Shown here: positions 1-10,600 of the stretch, piece by piece
Layout: the number at the start of each line of letters is the position of its first letter
Numbering within the stretch: the first letter of the stretch is position 1
Source of the DNA: Tritrichomonas musculus
Lineage: Eukaryota > Parabasalia > Tritrichomonadida > Tritrichomonadidae
Length of the DNA stretch: 64,000 bases
Direction: 5' to 3'
Assembly (NCBI GenBank): GCA_039105265.1
Contig: JAPFFF010000066.1
Coordinates: 1-64,000, forward strand
Translations under genes and position numbers: made by a program
Notes under the pieces: model-generated
What the model saw: only the letters and a program-made list of their open reading frames with translations
What the model was told of the DNA's origin: nothing
Database searches by the model: none

Positions 1-3000
1 AAACGTTTCCCACATGTGCGTCCTTGTCTTTTCACCTCAAATCGACGCACACGACGAATAACATTCCTCTGGAGCAAGCGGCGTTCGAGTACATTGTCGG
101 CAGGAAGCTGAGGTGGAAGATCGATTCACCTCACCTTCCGCCTGACGCTTTTCACTATCGTACCATTCACGTTTGTCCGTGCAGCGACTGCGACTACTTG
201 GTCAGCAGAGCGAACTCATTGAGCAGCCACATGGGCTCATCGCACCAGGACATGGAAGCGCTTAAACGTGAAGTTGGAGTCTTCTGGGCGATGAGCATTC
301 TGCACGCTAAGAAACATCGGAAATTACTTGTGGCTAGCGATGTTTACCATGACCTGCACGGTTCCTTGTGCATGAAATGCAAGGACTTCGTTGGTAGAGA
401 CAAAGCTACAGTCAAACAGCATACCAACAGATCACATCCCCAGGCCAATGTTGAAGGTCATCGGGTTCAGGCAATCGACATCAGTATATCCGTTAATTGG
501 CTTTCGCCTGAAACCGATGACGATGAAATTCGTGAAGCCAACACTGACCTGGAGAGAATCAAGATTGTGAGGAGTGAGAACAGAGTCACTCAAGATGATG
601 AGAGACAGATGCCAGTGCAACCTCGGGCAGACGAATCGGTGGATCTCCAAGTGATGGAAGATCGTCGTCGCGGGGAAGACTCACGCAGACGGAGACGACA
701 GGCTGGGTTCATACCTGCCAACGAGAGACTACCTGAGGCGCACTTGCATTCAGTCTCTTCATCTAGCGAAGAAGATACTCACACAATTGATGAACATCCG
801 GCTCACCCAGCGTCAGCTTCGATCGTGGACATTGAGAGTTGCCTGTCCAAAGCTGAGAATTGGAAGTCGAGGTGCATGAAGGAAGATGATGATTTCGTGC
901 ACCTCCCGAAGCTGTGGGGTGACCGTTTAGCGAAACACAGGAAAAAGTTCGAAGAAGTGTTTAACAGTGAAGTCAAGGATGTTCTCAATTGGTATAATGA
1001 AGCTATTTACCTCTCTGACTCTTTGGAAAAGAGCAGCCGAATGCTTCTCTGCGAAGGGATGATTTCGAAAATCATTCTCATTCTACGGAAGTCGATTAGG
1101 AAGTTCGTTCGTTCGGCTCGGAGAGGTTCAGATAAGATTCGTCGCCCGCATTCCTTGGAGACACCGATTCAGATGAAGTCGGCCTCCAAATTCATCGCTG
1201 GTATTGAACTCCTGCATTCCCGTATTCACATCACTGATGAAGATCTCGATCAACCTCAACGTAATGTCATCGCAGACATCAAAGAGAAGCTTGTTCGCTT
1301 TCTGTCACAGGCTCCTTTGGAGTTCTCTCAACTTCTTGGGAGTGGTGACTTGGACTCAATTGACGGTTTGATTTACGATGAGCATTACGATGAAAGGATG
1401 AAATTCATACGTGCCAAGCTAGAGGAATTGGAGATTCTCAACAACTCTCCTTCCTCGCTTGGCTACAAGAAGTTCCTTCAGAAATTCTACGCTGAAGACG
1501 CCAAACGTACACTCGACTGGTTCGTGTTGAACGACGACACACCGGAATGTGTCGTCCCAGTCGAAGATTTCGAGAACGTGTACGGGTCCTCGTGGAGCGA
1601 TGCTGCTGCTCTCGGGGATGACCCAGATGGTGTTTACACTCTTCAGCGCAGAATTTCATCGAATAATTCTGATGAACTCAAATCACTCATCCTCAACGAA
1701 GAAGCTATTCTCAAAGCGGTCAGATCGAGATCCAATCTGTCTGCCGTCGGATGCGACGGCATTTCAAATGGTGTGTGGAAGGTTGGCGGGAGTGTCACGG
1801 CGACGATCATCAAGAATGTGTTGTGTTGCATGCTTGACACGGGTCTCTTTCCGGAGGTGTTGAAAATGAACAAAACCGTCATGTTGTTTAAGAAAGGAGA
1901 CCCTGACGACGCCCATTCGTGGCGTCCTATCACCATCACTCCGACGATTTATCGGATGCTGATGTGTCACATCAGCCGCTCGCTTCAAACGCTGAATTCA
2001 AAACATAGGTTCATATCACCGAGTCAGAAAGGATTCATGCGTATTCCAGCTGGGGCGGCTGAGCATGCAACTGTGGTTGATGAGATGATACACGATGCTG
2101 CACGGAACCAAAAGTCACTCTACATCACGACGATCGACTTTTCTGATGCATTTGGTTCCGTACCACATAAACTTATTAAAAAGAATCTTACAGACATTGG
2201 CTTTGATCTTTCTTTTGTTAAAACGATTATTAATTCGTACAGAGACTCTTCGACAAAGATCATCAGCAACAACAGACGATCTAATTCTATCTGTTTTCGC
2301 AAAGGCGTCAAGCAAGGTTGTCCGCTGAGTCCGACGTTATTCAACATTTGTATCGAACCTCTCCTCGCGCGGTTGAACGCTTGCAAGGAGGACGGTTATC
2401 ATTGGTTGGACTCAGCGACAACCGTTCAAGCTTACGCCGATGACATAATCGTGTTCTCGGACTCGGAAGTCGGGATGAAGAACTTGCTTTCGGTCGTGGA
2501 GCACTTCTGCAGTTATGCAGGCGACATGAAGATCAACTGCAAGAAGTGCCACGCTTTCACATACATTGCTCACAATGGTTCTCGCAGTGTGTTGAACGAC
2601 AACTTCACCATTGCTGGAGGACGTATTGATAACATCAGTATTCAGAACAATACAACGTATCTCGGACTTCCAATCGCGTGCAAATCTTCGCAGCGTAAAC
2701 ATCACGTTTTTCGGCGAATCGAAGACATGACGAAGGACGTCATTCGAATTACTGGCAGCGCTCTTCGGTTCACACAGGCGGTTGACGCCATCAAACGGTT
2801 CGTGATTCCCAAGATTGACTACGAACTGATGGCGAACACAGCACCGACAAATTGCCTCAGTCGCTTAGATGAACTCATTCGGGGCAAACTGTCCAAAATG
2901 ATCGGTGCTGCTGGTATTCCAACCGCCTGGTTCTACACGACGAAAAACGATGGCGGTCTTTACATACAGAAACTCACAGATCGCCAGAAAGCTCTCACTA

Positions 3001-4487
3001 TCAGACTCTACATTGCTTTGATGGAGTCTAACGATAAAAGCATCCGTGATATGGTCAAGGCTTCTGATGAAGCCGAGATCATCTTCAGGGATGCTACCAT
3101 CGACTTGACTTCACCGTTCTTGCACCTAAAAGTTAAAGACAATGGTGCGTTAGATGCAAAGCGTAACCGCGGGACGTCGAACATCTTAGCCCGATGTGTT
3201 AAAGCTTTGCACGACGCTAACATGGGTCTGATACTCAAAGATGATATGTTTACGCTCAAAGATCTGAATAGTAATGTCACATATGATGTTAACACCTCTA
3301 ATGTTGTTAAACACATCATGAAAGTCATGAGTGACCGTTACTATTCAGATCTTTGTCAGCACAAGATGAGAGGACATACATTCACGACATTGAAAAACTC
3401 ACCATTGAGCAACTACTTCATGAAGCCCAATGCTTTGATGGCGGACTCTGTTGTCAGATTCGCTATCAAAGCACGTACGAATACGCTCATGACAGCATCA
3501 CTTGCTGCTCACAGAAACCCTCAAATGAGTAACCGTTGCACTCGTTGTGGACAGATTGAAACTCTCAATCACATCTTAAACGGGTGCAAGCGGTGCAAAC
3601 ACAAATTCACAAAGAGACACGACGAAGTTGTCAAGGTACTTTGCAAGTACCTTACCGAAAAGAAGAGAGTCATCGTGCATTGTAACCAAAGTGTTCGTGG
3701 ACGCAGCAACGAACACATCACTGGTGACTCTGCTTCTCTCAGACCAGATGTATGGTGGTGGGACGGTGACCAGCTGAAGATAGCTGAATTCACCATCCCA
3801 TACGGAATGTTATCTGGCGATGATGATGAATCCACCTTAGTCATACGACGCAGAGAGAAGTTGAACAAGTACCAGAAGCTTGTCGATGATTGCAGAAACC
3901 AGTTGAACTGCAATGTGTCGCTATTTGTGTTCATTGTCTCCTCCCTCGGTGCAATACCCGATGACACCATCAATGAACTCAAGAAAGTGACAGTCACGAC
4001 CAAAGACGCACTCAAACTTGCATGGAGGATGGTAGCAGCCGCTTTACGGGAATCTATGATATTGTACATTGATACTAAGATTAAGAAGAGGGTTAACGAC
4101 AACAATGAAGATGAAGATAACGATAACGATAACGATAATGGTAACGATTATGATAACGATGTTGAAAATGTTAATGTTCTTGATACTGATGGTGACGATG
4201 ATTCTAATGATCTCAATGATACTAGCTCCAATGTTACCGACGGGGAGTCCGCAGACGATGAGTACAACTCTGTCAACATCCTGGACGACGAAGAATGGCG
4301 GGAACTCATTGATGCAAGTGCGGATGTTGACAGGTCGGGCCCCCCGTCTGAGCTTGACACTACTGATGATGAAACTGACGTACTGGAAAATCCAGGCACC
4401 ACCCCACTATGGAACCAAACTCAAGGTGCCGACCCTGCCTCCGCTACCGAAGAGGAGGGAGTCCAACACTCCTCTTCTGAATTTTAG
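1..4487 (+). CDS. R2-like LINE polyprotein, copy 1 (5' part outside window)
   Basis: This is the C-terminal 1495 or so codons of the element protein; base 3 starts the first whole codon, inside zinc finger 1. The frame is open to the TAG at 4485-4487. It retains zinc fingers 2 and 3 (about 174-440), the Arg-rich patch (660-701), reverse transcriptase with the catalytic DFSDAF motif at 2136-2153 and YADD at 2433-2444, the CX2CX7HX4C knuckle at 3537-3587, the RLE core from 3741 and the acidic tail. Any start codon inside this window (for example the TTG at 24) would cut through zinc finger 1, so the true start lies upstream, off the window. Two silent positions (T at 1118 and T at 1223) group it with copies 4, 5 and 6 rather than with its neighbour copy 2. 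Confidence 0.95.
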   Translation, partial: TFPTCASLSFHLKSTHTTNNIPLEQAAFEYIVGRKLRWKIDSPHLPPDAFHYRTIHVCPCSDCDYLVSRANSLSSHMGSSHQDMEALKREVGVFWAMSILHAKKHRKLLVASDVYHDLHGSLCMKCKDFVGRDKATVKQHTNRSHPQANVEGHRVQAIDISISVNWLSPETDDDEIREANTDLERIKIVRSENRVTQDDERQMPVQPRADESVDLQVMEDRRRGEDSRRRRRQAGFIPANERLPEAHLHSVSSSSEEDTHTIDEHPAHPASASIVDIESCLSKAENWKSRCMKEDDDFVHLPKLWGDRLAKHRKKFEEVFNSEVKDVLNWYNEAIYLSDSLEKSSRMLLCEGMISKIILILRKSIRKFVRSARRGSDKIRRPHSLETPIQMKSASKFIAGIELLHSRIHITDEDLDQPQRNVIADIKEKLVRFLSQAPLEFSQLLGSGDLDSIDGLIYDEHYDERMKFIRAKLEELEILNNSPSSLGYKKFLQKFYAEDAKRTLDWFVLNDDTPECVVPVEDFENVYGSSWSDAAALGDDPDGVYTLQRRISSNNSDELKSLILNEEAILKAVRSRSNLSAVGCDGISNGVWKVGGSVTATIIKNVLCCMLDTGLFPEVLKMNKTVMLFKKGDPDDAHSWRPITITPTIYRMLMCHISRSLQTLNSKHRFISPSQKGFMRIPAGAAEHATVVDEMIHDAARNQKSLYITTIDFSDAFGSVPHKLIKKNLTDIGFDLSFVKTIINSYRDSSTKIISNNRRSNSICFRKGVKQGCPLSPTLFNICIEPLLARLNACKEDGYHWLDSATTVQAYADDIIVFSDSEVGMKNLLSVVEHFCSYAGDMKINCKKCHAFTYIAHNGSRSVLNDNFTIAGGRIDNISIQNNTTYLGLPIACKSSQRKHHVFRRIEDMTKDVIRITGSALRFTQAVDAIKRFVIPKIDYELMANTAPTNCLSRLDELIRGKLSKMIGAAGIPTAWFYTTKNDGGLYIQKLTDRQKALTIRLYIALMESNDKSIRDMVKASDEAEIIFRDATIDLTSPFLHLKVKDNGALDAKRNRGTSNILARCVKALHDANMGLILKDDMFTLKDLNSNVTYDVNTSNVVKHIMKVMSDRYYSDLCQHKMRGHTFTTLKNSPLSNYFMKPNALMADSVVRFAIKARTNTLMTASLAAHRNPQMSNRCTRCGQIETLNHILNGCKRCKHKFTKRHDEVVKVLCKYLTEKKRVIVHCNQSVRGRSNEHITGDSASLRPDVWWWDGDQLKIAEFTIPYGMLSGDDDESTLVIRRREKLNKYQKLVDDCRNQLNCNVSLFVFIVSSLGAIPDDTINELKKVTVTTKDALKLAWRMVAAALRESMILYIDTKIKKRVNDNNEDEDNDNDNDNGNDYDNDVENVNVLDTDGDDDSNDLNDTSSNVTDGESADDEYNSVNILDDEEWRELIDASADVDRSGPPSELDTTDDETDVLENPGTTPLWNQTQGADPASATEEEGVQHSSSEF
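4115..4162 (+). repeat. GATAAC-type simple repeat coding the acidic tail, copy 1
   Basis: Imperfect hexamer repeats (GATAAC) encode alternating Asn and Asp residues in the acidic C-terminal tail. The same stretch occurs in every family 1 copy (for example 11453-11500) and shows no length change between copies, in contrast to the 54-bp repeats. Confidence 0.75.
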
Positions 4488-4628
4488 GCAGACTTTTTTG
4501 TTGGGGCCCGCCCCTTTTATTTTATTGTGAGTGAATCATCACTCTCGTTTATTAGTATTTTATACTTACTCTAATGATTAATAAACGAATTTACCACACG
4601 GGAGGAGATTTTTTTTTAGTTTTCATAT
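4488..4628 (+). promoter_or_regulatory. Spacer copy 1 / copy 2: 3' UTR, poly(A) signal, T-run-AG and short leader
   Basis: This 141-nt spacer holds, in order: a GC-rich palindrome GGGGCCCGCCCC at 4503-4514; a perfect stem GAGTGA/TCACTC with loop ATCA at 4529-4544; a 10-bp inverted repeat TCGTTTATTA (4545-4554) and TAATAAACGA (4579-4588), which includes the poly(A) signal AATAAA at 4580-4585; nine T at 4609-4617; AG at 4618-4619; and nine leader bases before the ATG. A donor-like GTGAGT (4527-4532) and a branch-point-like CTAAT (4571-4575) are also present. The structured part is a good candidate for the RNA region bound by the reverse transcriptase, since R2-type elements recognise their 3' UTR. 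Promoter, splice-acceptor or junction roles of the T-run-AG are inference. Confidence 0.7.
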
Positions 4629-7600
4629 ATGCTTTTTTGCACGACCAAACCTAGATTTTCCGAATTAGCACTCGACGCTGATTCGATTGATACCAAAATT
4701 GATGATTTTGGTGGAAATTTTTCTGATGATGATGGAAATGGAACACCCGAATTTCGCAGTTTTTCGCCTCAAATTAGTACAGTAGATAGCCCTTTCAATA
4801 TAAATTACAACAAACTCGCTACTTCTCCAATATCTCGCCACTCAAGAGAGATCAATTCAAAGACGCACCAAAACGGGGACCAGTTTGCCCCGAACTCAAC
4901 TCAATCAAATACACAGCCTCGATATGTTCCAAATGTTCCTCATAATCTTCCCTCGCAATACTCACTCACAGATCGAATTTCATATCCTACGGAGCAGCGG
5001 CACCCGCCGGTTGGACCTGCTCCTATCAACATACGGAGTACCTCACAGAGCGATTCCAACGTTTCCCCAGACTTTTCAGATTCCGAAGAATTTAGATCAG
5101 ATGCGCATCTAAGTGATTCTACGAGCCGACCAAATTGCGCCAGAAATCTCATAGTTCCTAATACACAAAGGACGACAGAGGTACTCCTGCAGTCAGGAGT
5201 ACACTATAATCCGACGAATCCAGAGGGTGGTCAGAACCCCTCTTGGTTCGTCATTACGAGCGATCCTTCACTGGCTGCCCGTTCCCCTCTGAGTTACCTT
5301 GCAAAGGATAAGTCAGTTGAAGGTGTATTGGTTGCCCGAGGACAAATGATCATTTCGAATGGGCAACCAATACTCGACCGAAACCGCCCGGCAGTACCTG
5401 CATCAGATGCAGAACTCAGCCAGAAGGTGCTCCTCCCTGAGACCTTCGTCCATCCGAGCACGGTTCCGGCGGTTCCATTCAATTTTTGCTCCTTCCCACG
5501 TTCGCCTTTTGTTTCCCATGTATACAATGTATTAAACTCGCTGGCGGTCTCATTCTCGTGCAACATCGGTTGCAATAATCACTTCACCGACTTTTCAAAT
5601 CACATGTCAGTCATGAATACCAATATGTTCAATGTTAATAATAGTAATAGTTTCACTAATAATAGTTTCATTAATAATAATATCTCTAACTATAATGTTT
5701 CTCATAACAATGTTAATCTTGTTCATCATAGCGTTGACGTCGACAACCAGACTGTCGAGTCAACTGCTCATGTAGCTCACCACAGCGTTGACGTCGACAA
5801 TCGGGTTGTCGCGTCAATGGCTCATGTTGCTCATCATAGCGTTGACGTCGACAATCAGATTGTCGCGTCAACGGCACACGTGGTACATCATAATGTTGAC
5901 GTTGACAATCAGATTGTCAAGTCAACAGCCCACGTCGCTCATCATTCTGTTGACGTTGACTATCAGACTGTCAAGTCAACAGCCCTCGTTGCTAATCATT
6001 CTGTTGACGTTGACAATCAGATTGTCAAGTCAACAGCCCACGTCGCTCATCACGCTGTTGACGTCGACAATCAGATTGTCGCGTCAACGGCACACGTGGT
6101 ACATCATAATGTTGACGTTGACAATCAGATTGTCAAGTCAACAGCCCACGTCGCTCATCATTCTGTTGACGTTGACTATCAGACTGTCAAGTCAACAGCC
6201 CTCGTTGCTAATCATTCTGTTGACGTTGACAATCAGATTGTCAAGTCAACAGCCCACGTCGCTCATCACGCTGTTGACGTTGACAATCAGACTGTCAAGT
6301 CAACAGCTCACGTCGCTCATCACACTGTTGACGTTGACAATCAAACTGTCAAGTCAACAGCTCACGTCGCTCATCACGCTGTTGACGTTGACAATCAGAT
6401 TGTCAAATCAACAGCTCACGTCGCTCATCACGCTGTCGACGTTGACAATCAGATTGTCAAGTCAACAGCTTACGTCGCTCATCACGCTGTTGACGTTGAC
6501 AATCAGATTGTCAAGTCAACAGCTCACGTCGCTCATCACGCTGTTGACGTTGACAATCAGATTGTCAAGTCAACAGCTCACGTCGCTCATCACGCTGTTG
6601 ACGTTGACAATCAGATTGTCAAGTCAACAGCTCACGTCGCTCATCACGCTGTTGACGTTGACAATCGGGTTGTCGCGTCAACAGCTCACGTCACTCACCA
6701 CAACGTTGACGTTGACAACCAAACCGTCACGTCAACGGCTCACATCACGCACCATTCTGTTGGCGTTGACGATCGGGTTGTCACGTCAACTGCTCACATC
6801 GATCATCATCAAGTAGTCACGAAGGAGAAATTATTCACATCAGTGATTGAGGTACCTAAGTTTGTGTTCGAGATCAATGAGAAAGTGGTTCCACTATTTA
6901 CTCTCTCTGGAAACCATTCGTTGCTTAACACATTCTCAAACAATAATTTCCTCGGATCTCGAACCAACTCCTTAGGTACTCAAACTACCAGTAACTCTTC
7001 TGGTACAAGCAGCGTTGTTAGTGGTGCTGAAGAGTTCACCGATGCTCATTCTCACTCTGAACACTCTGATCATTCCGATGATGACAATCACGGTGGTAGT
7101 GATGATAATCCTTCTTCACCTGTGGGTGACAATGTTTCCATTGATTGGATCGTGAGCGAATTGGCTGGTGTGAAGACCAAAACAGACATGAAGTCTCTCA
7201 TTGATATCTTGCAGGTGGCAAACATCGACACTTCACCATTCGCAAACGTTAGCGACGTTGACACTCCTATCATTCTCCTCATGTATCAGAAAGACAGATG
7301 GTTAGGAGTTGGGCAGTTTTACTGCCCTTGCTGCGACAAAACGTTTCCCACATGTGCGTCCTTGTCTTTTCACCTCAAATCGACGCACACGACGAATAAC
7401 ATTCCTCTGGAGCAAGCGGCGTTCGAGTACATTGTCGGCAGGAAGCTGAGGTGGAAGATCGATTCACCTCACCTTCCGCCTGACGCTTTTCACTATCGTA
7501 CCATTCACGTTTGTCCGTGCAGCGACTGCGACTACTTGGTCAGCAGAGCGAACTCATTGAGCAGCCACATGGGCTCATCGCACCAGGACATGGAAGCGCT

Positions 7601-10600
7601 TAAACGTGAAGTTGGAGTCTTCTGGGCGATGAGCATTCTGCACGCTAAGAAACATCGGAAATTACTTGTGGCTAGCGATGTTTACCATGACCTGCACGGT
7701 TCCTTGTGCATGAAATGCAAGGACTTCGTTGGTAGAGACAAAGCTACAGTCAAACAGCATACCAACAGATCACATCCCCAGGCCAATGTTGAAGGTCATC
7801 GGGTTCAGGCAATCGACATCAGTATATCCGTTAATTGGCTTTCGCCTGAAACCGATGACGATGAAATTCGTGAAGCCAACACTGACCTGGAGAGAATCAA
7901 GATTGTGAGGAGTGAGAACAGAGTCACTCAAGATGATGAGAGACAGATGCCAGTGCAACCTCGGGCAGACGAATCGGTGGATCTCCAAGTGATGGAAGAT
8001 CGTCGTCGCGGGGAAGACTCACGCAGACGGAGACGACAGGCTGGGTTCATACCTGCCAACGAGAGACTACCTGAGGCGCACTTGCATTCAGTCTCTTCAT
8101 CTAGCGAAGAAGATACTCACACAATTGATGAACATCCGGCTCACCCAGCGTCAGCTTCGATCGTGGACATTGAGAGTTGCCTGTCCAAAGCTGAGAATTG
8201 GAAGTCGAGGTGCATGAAGGAAGATGATGATTTCGTGCACCTCCCGAAGCTGTGGGGTGACCGTTTAGCGAAACACAGGAAAAAGTTCGAAGAAGTGTTT
8301 AACAGTGAAGTCAAGGATGTTCTCAATTGGTATAATGAAGCTATTTACCTCTCTGACTCTTTGGAAAAGAGCAGCCGAATGCTTCTCTGCGAAGGGATGA
8401 TTTCGAAAATCATTCTCATTCTACGGAAGTCGATTAGGAAGTTCGTTCGTTCGGCACGGAGAGGTTCAGATAAGATTCGTCGCCCGCATTCCTTGGAGAC
8501 ACCGATTCAGATGAAGTCGGCCTCCAAATTCATCGCTGGTATTGAACTCCTGCATTCCCGCATTCACATCACTGATGAAGATCTCGATCAACCTCAACGT
8601 AATGTCATCGCAGACATCAAAGAGAAGCTTGTTCGCTTTCTGTCACAGGCTCCTTTGGAGTTCTCTCAACTTCTTGGGAGTGGTGACTTGGACTCAATTG
8701 ACGGTTTGATTTACGATGAGCATTACGATGAAAGGATGAAATTCATACGTGCCAAGCTAGAGGAATTGGAGATTCTCAACAACTCTCCTTCCTCGCTTGG
8801 CTACAAGAAGTTCCTTCAGAAATTCTACGCTGAAGACGCCAAACGTACACTCGACTGGTTCGTGTTGAACGACGACACACCGGAATGTGTCGTCCCAGTC
8901 GAAGATTTCGAGAACGTGTACGGGTCCTCGTGGAGCGATGCTGCTGCTCTCGGGGATGACCCAGATGGTGTTTACACTCTTCAGCGCAGAATTTCATCGA
9001 ATAATTCTGATGAACTCAAATCACTCATCCTCAACGAAGAAGCTATTCTCAAAGCGGTCAGATCGAGATCCAATCTGTCTGCCGTCGGATGCGACGGCAT
9101 TTCAAATGGTGTGTGGAAGGTTGGCGGGAGTGTCACGGCGACGATCATCAAGAATGTGTTGTGTTGCATGCTTGACACGGGTCTCTTTCCGGAGGTGTTG
9201 AAAATGAACAAAACCGTCATGTTGTTTAAGAAAGGAGACCCTGACGACGCCCATTCGTGGCGTCCTATCACCATCACTCCGACGATTTATCGGATGCTGA
9301 TGTGTCACATCAGCCGCTCGCTTCAAACGCTGAATTCAAAACATAGGTTCATATCACCGAGTCAGAAAGGATTCATGCGTATTCCAGCTGGGGCGGCTGA
9401 GCATGCAACTGTGGTTGATGAGATGATACACGATGCTGCACGGAACCAAAAGTCACTCTACATCACGACGATCGACTTTTCTGATGCATTTGGTTCCGTA
9501 CCACATAAACTTATTAAAAAGAATCTTACAGACATTGGCTTTGATCTTTCTTTTGTTAAAACGATTATTAATTCGTACAGAGACTCTTCGACAAAGATCA
9601 TCAGCAACAACAGACGATCTAATTCTATCTGTTTTCGCAAAGGCGTCAAGCAAGGTTGTCCGCTGAGTCCGACGTTATTCAACATTTGTATCGAACCTCT
9701 CCTCGCGCGGTTGAACGCTTGCAAGGAGGACGGTTATCATTGGTTGGACTCAGCGACAACCGTTCAAGCTTACGCCGATGACATAATCGTGTTCTCGGAC
9801 TCGGAAGTCGGGATGAAGAACTTGCTTTCGGTCGTGGAGCACTTCTGCAGTTATGCAGGCGACATGAAGATCAACTGCAAGAAGTGCCACGCTTTCACAT
9901 ACATTGCTCACAATGGTTCTCGCAGTGTGTTGAACGACAACTTCACCATTGCTGGAGGACGTATTGATAACATCAGTATTCAGAACAATACAACGTATCT
10001 CGGACTTCCAATCGCGTGCAAATCTTCGCAGCGTAAACATCACGTTTTTCGGCGAATCGAAGACATGACGAAGGACGTCATTCGAATTACTGGCAGCGCT
10101 CTTCGGTTCACACAGGCGGTTGACGCCATCAAACGGTTCGTGATTCCCAAGATTGACTACGAACTGATGGCGAACACAGCACCGACAAATTGCCTCAGTC
10201 GCTTAGATGAACTCATTCGGGGCAAACTGTCCAAAATGATCGGTGCTGCTGGTATTCCAACCGCCTGGTTCTACACGACGAAAAACGATGGCGGTCTTTA
10301 CATACAGAAACTCACAGATCGCCAGAAAGCTCTCACTATCAGACTCTACATTGCTTTGATGGAGTCTAACGATAAAAGCATCCGTGATATGGTCAAGGCT
10401 TCTGATGAAGCCGAGATCATCTTCAGGGATGCTACCATCGACTTGACTTCACCGTTCTTGCACCTAAAAGTTAAAGACAATGGTGCGTTAGATGCAAAGC
10501 GTAACCGCGGGACGTCGAACATCTTAGCCCGATGTGTTAAAGCTTTGCACGACGCTAACATGGGTCTGATACTCAAAGATGATATGTTTACGCTCAAAGA

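Noticed and set aside
3569-4105. 178-codon antisense frame near the 3' end of each copy
   Set aside because: It lies wholly inside the RLE/knuckle coding region on the other strand, has no start context or domain, and is explained by codon composition.
24-4487. Start of copy 1 protein at the TTG at position 24
   Set aside because: This would begin inside zinc finger 1; comparison with copy 2 shows that the coding region continues upstream beyond the window.
4069-4530. 153-codon + frame overlapping the acidic tail and the stop
   Set aside because: Composition is a simple shadow of the GATAAC repeats and Asp/Glu-rich codons; its end changes with a one-base spacer difference in copies 7-9 without any sign of constraint.
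4488-4628. 28S rDNA R2 target site, spliced-leader gene target or telomeric repeat at the junctions
   Set aside because: None of these sequences is recognisable in the 140-145 nt spacers; the flank of each copy is another copy.
5724-6803. CRISPR array
   Set aside because: The units are contiguous, in frame with the flanking protein, vary like coding repeats and have no unique spacers; no cas genes occur.
5788-6816. Long overlapping + frame (342 codons, LTLTIRLSSQQ repeats) across the repeat array
   Set aside because: It is the shifted reading of the 54-bp repeats, which lack stops in that frame because the period is a multiple of three. It starts only at TTG and has no counterpart outside the repeats.
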